This document shows, one piece after another, positions 1 to 6,045 of a stretch of DNA of 9,357 nucleotides. Position numbers and translations under genes: made by a program. The notes beneath the pieces are model-generated. The model was not told where the DNA came from and searched no databases. It saw only the letters and a program-made list of their open reading frames with translations. Origin of the DNA: Bacteroidetes bacterium 4572_112 (GTDB taxonomy: Bacteria; Bacteroidota; Bacteroidia; Bacteroidales; UBA1556); contig NIUZ01000059.1 in the NCBI GenBank assembly GCA_002254285.1, positions 1 to 9,357 on the forward strand, written 5' to 3'. Within the stretch, counting starts at the first letter, position 1. Each line of letters starts with the position of its first letter.

Positions 1-114
1 CCCATTCCAAAACACAGGTGTTAGGTCAGGTTTTTTTGGAGAATCAGCTCCCCATGTTTTATTGAAGTGATCGTTAATGTAGTCAGGAGTATTTTCGTCA
101 ATACACCAGTCACT
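1..114 (-). other. Non-RuvB-like tail of the ruvB reading frame
   Basis: These 38 codons (RuvB residues 236-273) are open in the ruvB frame but do not resemble the RuvB C-terminal domain. They contain IDENTPDYINDHFNKTWG and end in a Pro/Trp-rich stretch (PDLTPVFWNG). The ID at 240-241 sits about two residues away from where a RuvB would show its usual (G)xID. Three explanations are possible: several small indels, a real fusion or rearrangement, or an assembly chimera close to a contig end. I do not recognise the tail as another family. Confidence 0.5.
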
Positions 115-819
115 TTGAGCAAAATCTCTAACTCTTCGTAATAGTCCATTTGCAATACGTGGAGTGCCTCTACTTCTGCGAGCAATTTCCACTGATGCTT
201 GGTCTTCGATAGGTACATCAAGAATTTCGGCAGAGCGTTTTACAATAGTAGCTAACACCTTAGTATTATAGTATTGTAAACGTGAGTTTATTCCAAAGCG
301 AGAACGTAAAGGTGCTGTAAGTAATCCCGAACGAGTTGTTGCGCCAATAAGAGTAAAAGGATTTAGAGTGATTTGTACAGTACGAGCACTAGGTCCAGTT
401 TCGAGCATAATATCAATACGATAATCTTCCATTGCAGAATATAAATACTCTTCTACAACGGCACTCAATCGGTGAATTTCGTCAATAAATAATACATCAT
501 TCTCCTCAAGATTAGTAAGTAAGCCAGCCAAATCACCAGGCTTATCAAGCACTGGTCCTGATGTGATTTTAATGCCCACACCAAGCTCGTTTGCCACAAT
601 ATTTGATAAAGTGGTTTTTCCTAAACCTGGAGGTCCATGCAGTAGCACATGATCAAGAGCTTCGCCACGCATTTTGGCAGCTTGTACAAATATTTCCAAA
701 TTTTCAACAACCTTTGGCTGTCCTTTGAAACTATCAAAAGCACTGGGTCGCAGAGCTTTTTCGTACTCGTGTTCGCTACTTGATAAATTAGATGTATCAG
801 GATTAAGATTTTCGTTCAT
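1..819 (-). CDS. ruvB: Holliday junction branch migration ATPase RuvB, 3'-truncated by window edge, C-terminal part anomalous
   Basis: RuvB is the hexameric AAA+ motor that, with RuvA, drives branch migration of Holliday junctions in recombinational repair. The 273 codons present show Walker A GPPGLGKTT (residues 62-70), Walker B LFIDEIHRL (110-118), sensor 1 GATTRSG (159-165), the arginine-finger segment LRSRFG (171-176) and sensor 2 in RGTPRIAN (217-224). A short polar N-terminal tail precedes the family start (RPSAF at 24-28). ATG at 819 is the only sensible start, and no Met lies just upstream in frame. After RRVRDFAQ (228-235) the family normally continues with a winged-helix DNA-binding domain, including a DNKILLTII-like stretch and GGPVGL. 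None of that appears in residues 236-273, although the frame stays open. The gene lies downstream of rpsA on the same strand, separated by a terminator. Identity is certain from the first 235 residues; intactness is doubtful. Confidence 0.95.
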   Translation of the reverse strand, partial: MNENLNPDTSNLSSSEHEYEKALRPSAFDSFKGQPKVVENLEIFVQAAKMRGEALDHVLLHGPPGLGKTTLSNIVANELGVGIKITSGPVLDKPGDLAGLLTNLEENDVLFIDEIHRLSAVVEEYLYSAMEDYRIDIMLETGPSARTVQITLNPFTLIGATTRSGLLTAPLRSRFGINSRLQYYNTKVLATIVKRSAEILDVPIEDQASVEIARRSRGTPRIANGLLRRVRDFAQSDWCIDENTPDYINDHFNKTWGADSPKKPDLTPVFWNG

Positions 820-823
820 AATG

Positions 824-831
824 CAAATATA
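824..831 (-). promoter_or_regulatory. Candidate ruvB promoter -7 element
   Basis: Read on the minus strand this is TATATTTG, an exact match to the Bacteroidota TAnnTTTG element. It lies only four bases before the ruvB ATG, so the transcript would be leaderless or nearly so. No good TTTG -33 box is seen at the expected spacing; the closest is TTTC (plus-strand 848-851) with a 16-bp spacer. It follows the rpsA terminator, so ruvB needs some such promoter unless readthrough is used. Confidence 0.4.
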
Positions 832-884
832 GGGAAAAAGCTAACAGGAAATAAGGCTGAGAATTAATGATAAATGAATTCTAT

Positions 885-923
885 AAAACAAAAAAAAGGA
901 TGAACATTACTGCTCATCCTTTT
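885..923 (-). terminator. Rho-independent terminator of rpsA
   Basis: On the minus strand a perfect 10-bp stem (AAAAGGATGA / TCATCCTTTT, arms at 914-923 and 894-903) encloses a 10-nt loop. It is followed by a run of T interrupted by one G (893 down to 885). It starts about 25 bp after the rpsA stop codon and lies ahead of ruvB, so it separates the two minus-strand genes. Confidence 0.9.
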
Positions 924-947
924 ATATTATAATCTAAAGACTATCGA

Positions 948-2954
948 CTATTTGTCGTCTTTAGCTTCAATCTTCTTTAAAAGTTCTTCAGCCTTAGCCT
1001 TTTCAGACTCTTGCATTGAAGCTTTAAGTGATTCAAGAACGCCTAAGTCACCAAGAGTAGTTTTATCTTGATTCTTATTTACATTCTTAAGGGCATGTGA
1101 TGTAGCTTTAGCATCAGCTCTTTTAGATGCGTTTGCTTTAGCTTTTACACCTGCAACCTCTTGTTGGTTGATACGGTTATGAGAAAGAATGATTTTCTTA
1201 TTGTCCTTAGAGAACTCGATAATCATAAAGTCTAATGTATCATCAACTTTAGGCATAGAACCATCTTCTTTGCTTAGGTGACGCTTAGGAGTAAATCCTT
1301 CAACACCATAAGGAAGAGCTACGATAGCACCTTTATCATTGATAGAAGTGATAGTACCTTTATGTACACTGTTTACATTAAATACAGTTTCGAATACATC
1401 CCAAGGATTTTCTTCTAACTGCTTATGTCCTAAGCTCAAACGACGATTGTTCATATCAACATCTAATACAACAACTTCCATCTTCTCACCAATCTTAGTA
1501 AACTCAGCAGGATGCTTAATTTTCTTAGACCAGCTTAAGTCAGAAATATGTACTAAACCATCAACACCTTCTTCTAGCTCAACAAAGATACCGAAGTTAG
1601 TGAAGTTACGAACAGTAGACATATGCTTAGTTGCTTTAGGATACTTTTCGTCAATATTAGCCCAAGGATCTGGAATAAGCTGCTTGATACCTAATGACAT
1701 CTTGCGCTCTTCGCGATCTAGAGTTAAGATTACAGCTTCTACTTCGTCACCAACTTTCAAGAAATCTTGAGCAGTGCGTAGGTGCTGTGACCATGACATT
1801 TCGCTAACGTGAACAAGTCCTTCAACTCCTGGAGCAATTTCAACAAATGCACCGTAGTCAGCAATAACAACAACTTTACCTTTAATTTTGTCTTCAACCT
1901 TAAGTTCAGCATCTAGTGAATCCCATGGATGAGGAGTTAATTGTTTCAAGCCAAGAGCAATACGTTTCTTTCCTTCGTCGAAGTCAAGGATAACAACATT
2001 GATCTTTTGGTCAAGAGTAACAACCTCTTCTGGGTGGTTGATACGACCCCATGATAGGTCAGTAATGTGGATAAGACCGTCAACACCACCAAGGTCGATG
2101 AATACACCGTAAGAAGTAATGTTCTTAACAGTACCTTCAAGTACTTGACCTTTTTCAAGCTTAGCCATAATTTCAGCTCTTTGCTTCTCAAGCTCATCTT
2201 GAATAAGTGCTTTATGCGATACAACAACATTCTTGAATTCGTTGTTAATTTTAACAACTTTGAATTCCATGTTTTTACCAACATAAATATCGTAATCACG
2301 AATTGGCTTAACATCAATTTGCGATCCTGGAAGGAAAGCCTCAATACCAAATACGTCAACGATAAGACCACCTTTAGTACGACATTTAACAAAACCGTTG
2401 ATGATTTCGTCTTTTTCGTGTGCCTCATTAACATTATCCCATGATTTAAGGATACGTGCTTTTTTGTGAGAAAGAATCAATTGACCATTAGCATCTTCTT
2501 GACTCTCAATATATACGTCAATCTCGTCACCAAGTTTAACGTCTTCCATATAACGAAGTTCGTTAACAGAAAGTACACCATCACTCTTGAAACCAATGTT
2601 AATAACAACCTCACGGCTATTCTTAGACATGATAGTTCCTTTAACAACTTGTTGCTCAGTGATAGTTTTTAAAGTTTTTTCGTAAACTGCTGCGTCTTCA
2701 TCATCCTCAGCTACAACAATAGTGTTTTCATCTTGAACGTTATCAAAATCAAATTCTACTGGTGCCTCGTTTAAATCAGGAAGTTGGTAAGGAGCATCAG
2801 CTTTAGGAGCTTCTTCTTTTACCTCTTCAACTACTTCCGCCTTTGGAGCTTCTTCAGTTTTTACTTCTTCTTTAACTTCTGGAGTTGTGTTCTCAACCTC
2901 TGCTTTAGGAGCTTCAACGGCTACTTCTTCTTTTTTAGCATTTTCGTCTGCCAT
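948..2954 (-). CDS. rpsA: 30S ribosomal protein S1 with six S1 domains and charged terminal extensions
   Basis: S1 binds A/U-rich mRNA at the 30S subunit and helps load transcripts; this matters in Bacteroidota, which mostly lack Shine-Dalgarno sequences. The 668-residue product has six OB-fold S1 repeats at about 100-165, 183-250, 269-338, 354-425, 440-512 and 528-595. Domains 3 to 5 are the most canonical, with GxVxxxxxYGxFVxLxxGVxGLVHxSxxSW-type segments (for example SYGVFIDLGGVDGLIHITDL at 281-300), each followed by an LGxKQL motif. An acidic Glu/Lys/Pro/Ala-rich extension fills about residues 1-75 and carries EAPKA three times (14-18, 35-39, 48-52). A Lys/Ala-rich tail follows residue 600. 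Many Bacteroidota S1 proteins are near 600 residues, so the length is on the high side. The ATG at 2954 is preceded by an AT-rich stretch without a Shine-Dalgarno. Open frames on either strand inside this gene are shadows. Confidence 0.97.
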   Translation of the reverse strand: MADENAKKEEVAVEAPKAEVENTTPEVKEEVKTEEAPKAEVVEEVKEEAPKADAPYQLPDLNEAPVEFDFDNVQDENTIVVAEDDEDAAVYEKTLKTITEQQVVKGTIMSKNSREVVINIGFKSDGVLSVNELRYMEDVKLGDEIDVYIESQEDANGQLILSHKKARILKSWDNVNEAHEKDEIINGFVKCRTKGGLIVDVFGIEAFLPGSQIDVKPIRDYDIYVGKNMEFKVVKINNEFKNVVVSHKALIQDELEKQRAEIMAKLEKGQVLEGTVKNITSYGVFIDLGGVDGLIHITDLSWGRINHPEEVVTLDQKINVVILDFDEGKKRIALGLKQLTPHPWDSLDAELKVEDKIKGKVVVIADYGAFVEIAPGVEGLVHVSEMSWSQHLRTAQDFLKVGDEVEAVILTLDREERKMSLGIKQLIPDPWANIDEKYPKATKHMSTVRNFTNFGIFVELEEGVDGLVHISDLSWSKKIKHPAEFTKIGEKMEVVVLDVDMNNRRLSLGHKQLEENPWDVFETVFNVNSVHKGTITSINDKGAIVALPYGVEGFTPKRHLSKEDGSMPKVDDTLDFMIIEFSKDNKKIILSHNRINQQEVAGVKAKANASKRADAKATSHALKNVNKNQDKTTLGDLGVLESLKASMQESEKAKAEELLKKIEAKDDK

Positions 2955-3062
2955 AATAATTCTACTGTGACTGCCTATCCGTAAATTACTCCCAATGTAC
3001 GGAGCTGGAATACAGTCTGATTAAACATTATGTGGCTTATGCCACCTCTCTAATTTTTAGAG
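2955..3062 (-). promoter_or_regulatory. Structured 5' leader of rpsA, candidate autoregulatory region
   Basis: The predicted leader is about 105 nt and can form three hairpins in order on the minus-strand RNA. H1 has arms at 3057-3062 and 3048-3053 (CTCTAA/TTAGAG, 3-nt loop) at the extreme 5' end. H2 has arms at 3041-3045 and 3032-3036 (GTGGC/GCCAC, 4-nt loop). H3 has a perfect 6-bp core, TCCGTA/TACGGA, at 2998-3003 and 2978-2983, plus outer arms GACTG/CAGTC at 3013-3017 and 2969-2973; its base ends 14 nt before the ATG. The E. coli rpsA leader also folds into hairpins that mediate repression by S1. Regulation here is inferred by analogy, and the folding was done by eye. Confidence 0.5.
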
Positions 3063-3066
3063 GGCG

Positions 3067-3097
3067 CAAAAGTAATGCTTTTTATTTTGTTGGCAAA
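3067..3097 (-). promoter_or_regulatory. rpsA promoter, Bacteroidota sigma-A type
   Basis: On the minus strand the -33 box TTTG (plus-strand 3094-3097) and the -7 box TACTTTTG (3067-3074) are both exact to the Bacteroidota consensus, with a 19-bp spacer. Transcription would begin around 3060-3063, right at the first leader hairpin and about 105 nt before the rpsA ATG. Confidence 0.8.
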
Positions 3098-3107
3098 GGA
3101 TTATTTG

Positions 3108-3119
3108 GGGTTTAAACCC
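3108..3119. repeat. 12-bp perfect palindrome upstream of the rpsA promoter
   Basis: GGGTTTAAACCC is self-complementary over its whole length and lies about 10 bp upstream of the rpsA -33 box. The position suits an operator or UP-like site, but no matching regulator is visible. Its AT core in AT-rich DNA makes chance possible. Confidence 0.35.
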
Positions 3120-3251
3120 ATGTTTTTTGTTAATGTTGTATTGTTTGATAGTTTTACTGTTTATATTTAGGAATAAATACTGATAATAGTTTGAATTTAT
3201 TGATAAACATAAGAAGTTATTTCTGGTGTTTATTTTCATAAAAGATAAATA

Positions 3252-3281
3252 TTTTTCAGATTGAAACATTTCATACTTTTG
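3252..3281 (+). promoter_or_regulatory. Candidate promoter of the polysaccharide operon
   Basis: TACTTTTG at 3274-3281 is an exact TAnnTTTG -7 element and is the same octamer as in the divergent rpsA promoter. The -33 position has only a T-run (TTTTTC, 3252-3257) in place of TTTG. The start would be near 3285-3288, giving a leader of about 40 nt before asnB. The weak -33 box suggests modest or assisted expression. Confidence 0.55.
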
Positions 3282-3285
3282 CTTT

Positions 3286-3296
3286 TAGACAGTCTA
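3286..3296. repeat. Short inverted repeat at the presumed asnB transcription start
   Basis: TAGAC-A-GTCTA is a perfect 5-bp inverted repeat around a single base, a few bases downstream of the asnB -7 element. It is too short for a stable hairpin. It could be half-sites for a dimeric regulator or mere chance. Confidence 0.2.
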
Positions 3297-3326
3297 TTTT
3301 AATGTAATAAATTCGATTTGATTTAA

Positions 3327-5243
3327 ATGTGTGGTATAGCAGGTATTATTAATTTTAATAAGCAGAAATATTCTGATAATCTAATTTGGGAAATAACTAA
3401 TACGATGATTCATCGTGGTCCTGATGGTGGTGGAATTCATATCGATGAAGGTATTGGGTTCGGTCATCGTAGGCTTAGTATTCTTGACCTTTCGGAAGCA
3501 GGGAAACAACCTTTTGTTCAGAATGATTTGACTATTACCTTTAATGGAGAGATATATAATTTTCAGGAAATAAAGGATAATATTGGTAGCTTTAATTATA
3601 AGTCAGAAACTGATACGGAGGTAATTCTTAATGCTTATCGTAAGCAAGGAATTAGTTGTATAAACGATTTTAATGGAATGTTTTCTTTTGCTCTTTTTGA
3701 TAAAAGCAGACAAAAGGTATTTTTGGTGAGAGATAGAATGGGAATTAAGCCAATGTATTATTCTCAAGTTGGTGATGAAATTGTTTTTGGCTCAGAAGTA
3801 AAAGCTCTTTTGGCTTCAAATAAAATAAAAGCTAATTATTCTAACTCAGCAATTTCTAATTATCTTAGTTTCAGATATCCTGTGGGAACACAGAGTTTTT
3901 ATGAGAATATATTCCAATTGGAACCCGCACATTATTTAGAGATAGATTTAAAAACCAAGAAAATTGATAAGGTTAAATATTGGGATGTTCCAATAAATGC
4001 AAATAAAGAAGATAAAGGCGAAGATTATTATATAGACGAACTTAGACAAATATTAAGTGATTCGGTTAAATATAGAATGATTGCTGATGTTGATTTTGGG
4101 GCTTATTTAAGCGGAGGTTTGGATTCAAGTATTGTTGTTTCTTTAATGTCGAAAATGCATAGTAGAAGCATAAAAACGTTCACTATAGGCTTTGAGGAAA
4201 AAGACTATAATGAGTTTGAATACTCTAAAATGGTTGCTGATATGTACGATACTCAGCATAATACTATGTTGCTTGATCCTAGTAAGTATTTCGAAACAAG
4301 TGATATGCTTATTGGATACAAAGATGCACCTTTAAGCGTTCCTAATGAGCCTGCTTTATACTTGATGTCAAAAGCATTGAAGGAGCATTTTACAGTTGTG
4401 CTTTCAGGGGAAGGTGCTGATGAGCTATTTGGTGGTTATGGACGAATATTTCGTAGTCCATACGATTTTGAAAGATATAATGGTATAACGGCACAAGGAA
4501 TTGATTCTACAGTTTCGCAACAGTTTTTGAACTCATATAAAGATAAATATGGTGCACATAGTAAGGATATTACAGATCATTTCTTAAAGCTATATAAGTA
4601 TATGAGCTTGGATGATAAAAAGATGTTCATGTCGAAAGAATTTATCAAATCTACAAATAATGATAAACCTTTATACGACTATTTTGCCAAGCATTTTAAG
4701 CAATCAAGTTCATTATCATTAAGTGAACAATATATGTGGGTTTTTGAAAAAATTCATATACAAGGTTTGCTTAATAGATTAGATATGACCACTATGGCTG
4801 CGTCTGTGGAGGGAAGAGTGCCTTTTGTAGATCATAAATTGATAGAGTTTGCTTTTAATGTGCCATTAAAATATAAATTAAAGTGGAGGTCCGAATCTCA
4901 TAAGTTATTTAGTAGCCACTTGATGAGCGATAAAATTAGCGAAGCTTATGATACTCCGAAATATTTATTAAAGAAAGCCTATGAAAAAGATTTGCCTAGC
5001 GAGGTAGTTTGGCGTAGAAAAATGGGTTTCCCTGTTCCTTTACATAAATGGTTTGGAGAATCGTTTAATGAATATGCCAAAGAAGTTTTATTGGATAATC
5101 AAGCAAGAAGAAGAAATATATTTAATAGCGTAGAGCTTGAGCATATGCTCAGTGATAAAGATAACTTCAAACAACATTCATTTGGTTTAAAAGTATGGAT
5201 GTTAGTTAATTTGGAGTTATGGATGAATAAATATTTTAATTAG
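3327..5243 (+). CDS. asnB: Asparagine synthase (glutamine-hydrolysing), class B, probably amidating in polysaccharide synthesis
   Basis: This cytoplasmic enzyme hydrolyses glutamine and passes ammonia to an adenylated carboxylate, classically aspartate to asparagine. The start is fixed by MCGIAGI, which places the catalytic Cys2 directly after the initiator Met. The glutaminase domain (1 to about 200) has HRGPDGGG (29-36), GHRRLSILDLS (46-56), FNGEIYNF (72-79) and SETDTEVI (93-100). The synthetase domain has the ATP pyrophosphatase loop SGGLDSS (262-268), SGEGADELFGGY (360-371) and EGRVPFVDH (495-503). At 638 residues it fits the long class that is common in glycan loci, larger than E. coli AsnB (about 554). 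As first gene of this operon it may amidate a uronic acid, as proposed for WbpS-like proteins; ordinary asparagine supply is the alternative. Both active sites look intact. Confidence 0.93.
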   Translation: MCGIAGIINFNKQKYSDNLIWEITNTMIHRGPDGGGIHIDEGIGFGHRRLSILDLSEAGKQPFVQNDLTITFNGEIYNFQEIKDNIGSFNYKSETDTEVILNAYRKQGISCINDFNGMFSFALFDKSRQKVFLVRDRMGIKPMYYSQVGDEIVFGSEVKALLASNKIKANYSNSAISNYLSFRYPVGTQSFYENIFQLEPAHYLEIDLKTKKIDKVKYWDVPINANKEDKGEDYYIDELRQILSDSVKYRMIADVDFGAYLSGGLDSSIVVSLMSKMHSRSIKTFTIGFEEKDYNEFEYSKMVADMYDTQHNTMLLDPSKYFETSDMLIGYKDAPLSVPNEPALYLMSKALKEHFTVVLSGEGADELFGGYGRIFRSPYDFERYNGITAQGIDSTVSQQFLNSYKDKYGAHSKDITDHFLKLYKYMSLDDKKMFMSKEFIKSTNNDKPLYDYFAKHFKQSSSLSLSEQYMWVFEKIHIQGLLNRLDMTTMAASVEGRVPFVDHKLIEFAFNVPLKYKLKWRSESHKLFSSHLMSDKISEAYDTPKYLLKKAYEKDLPSEVVWRRKMGFPVPLHKWFGESFNEYAKEVLLDNQARRRNIFNSVELEHMLSDKDNFKQHSFGLKVWMLVNLELWMNKYFN

Positions 5244-5262
5244 AATTAAACTTATTACTATT

Positions 5263-6015
5263 ATGAAACAATATCGTCTATTTATTCTATCAGCAGGAAA
5301 AGGAACTCGACTTTGGCCTTTGACAAAATATAATCCAAAATCATTGGTTGAACTTAGTGATGGTAGTTGTATATTAGAACGTCAAGTTCGTACCGCCATT
5401 GAATCAGGTGTGATTGATGAAATCAGTATAATCACGGGTTATATGCATGATAAAATTGAAGAATTTATAAAGAGATTTGAGAAAGAAATTAAAATAAACA
5501 CAATTTATAATCCATTTTATGATATGTCGAATAACCTACTTTCATTGTGGGTTGCAAACCATCAGATGAACGAAAGAGATTTTATTATTACCAATGGTGA
5601 TAATATATATCTAGCAGATGTGTTTAAAAAGATTCAAACTTCAAAAGAAGAAACAATTCAAGTAACTATCGATTATAAAGATGATTACGATATGGATGAT
5701 ATGAAAATTACTTTTGATGGTGATAGAATTACTCGAATTCATAAAGATATTGCAATGGAGGATATTAAAGCCGAATCTGTAGGCTTATGCTTGGTGCAAG
5801 GTGCTAAAAGTAGAACTGTTTTTACGGGTAAGCTTATTGCTTTAGCTAAGGACGAATCTTATATGAATAGATTTTGGCTAGAAATTTTCAACTCCCTAAT
5901 TGATATTGATAATAAAGTAATTGATTATACGGAAATTGATGTTAAAGATTGGCAGGAAATAGATTTTCATCCAGATATTGAGATTGTTAAAAAGATATTC
6001 TCAGCAAAATTCTAG
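5263..6015 (+). CDS. LicC-like nucleotidyltransferase (GT-A fold), probable cytidylyltransferase for a phospho-alcohol
   Basis: Enzymes of this family join a nucleoside triphosphate to a phosphorylated sugar or alcohol, releasing pyrophosphate. The N-terminus carries the signature LSAGKGTRLWPLT followed by NPKSL (residues 9-28). The metal-binding Asp lies in NGDN (111-114). NPFYDMSNNLLSL (83-95) resembles the N-x-Y...NN-x-x-SL segment of LicC-type phosphocholine cytidylyltransferases. MDDMKITFDGDRI (144-156) and the C-terminal DWQEIDFHPDI (229-239) fit the same group. The 250-residue length is normal. It sits 19 bp after asnB and 30 bp before a CDP-glycerol phosphotransferase homologue, which supports a CDP-alcohol product such as CDP-glycerol, CDP-ribitol or CDP-choline. 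Substrate and nucleotide cannot be read from sequence, and a hexose-1-phosphate nucleotidyltransferase remains possible. No fused kinase domain is present. Confidence 0.8.
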   Translation: MKQYRLFILSAGKGTRLWPLTKYNPKSLVELSDGSCILERQVRTAIESGVIDEISIITGYMHDKIEEFIKRFEKEIKINTIYNPFYDMSNNLLSLWVANHQMNERDFIITNGDNIYLADVFKKIQTSKEETIQVTIDYKDDYDMDDMKITFDGDRITRIHKDIAMEDIKAESVGLCLVQGAKSRTVFTGKLIALAKDESYMNRFWLEIFNSLIDIDNKVIDYTEIDVKDWQEIDFHPDIEIVKKIFSAKF

Positions 6016-6045
6016 GAGTACAGTTTTAATAATATTTTTTAGTTA

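Larger units (their letters stand above)
2955..3326. other. Divergent intergenic region between rpsA and asnB
   Basis: This 372-bp stretch holds no credible gene. From the rpsA side it contains the rpsA leader (2955-3062), the rpsA promoter (3067-3097), a 12-bp palindrome (3108-3119), a very AT-rich segment of about 130 bp with no feature I can name (3120-3250), and the asnB promoter with a short leader (3252-3326). A 70-codon minus-strand frame at 3057-3269 is low-complexity and crosses the rpsA promoter, so it is not called. Confidence 0.8.

Noticed and set aside
21..221. A 66-codon minus-strand frame overlapping ruvB in the +1 register.
   Set aside because: Upstream of 117 it is plainly a shadow of RuvB. 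Beyond it only KVTGV faintly recalls RuvB, then the sequence loses likeness and stops, so one frameshift does not restore the protein.
1339..2984. Several open frames on the plus strand (1339-1770, 2067-2444, 2466-2672, 2784-2984) and one on the minus strand (1946-2434).
   Set aside because: They lie within or almost within rpsA in other frames, have no family-like motifs and are explained by the repetitive, biased codons of the S1 gene.
3057..3269. A 70-codon minus-strand open frame in the intergenic region.
   Set aside because: Low-complexity Asn/Lys/Ile-rich translation, overlaps the rpsA promoter and first leader hairpin, no promoter or recognisable motif.
3189..3281. Other TTTG-containing strings considered as the -33 box of the asnB promoter.
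   Set aside because: None has a 17-23 bp spacing to the only exact TAnnTTTG at 3274-3281.
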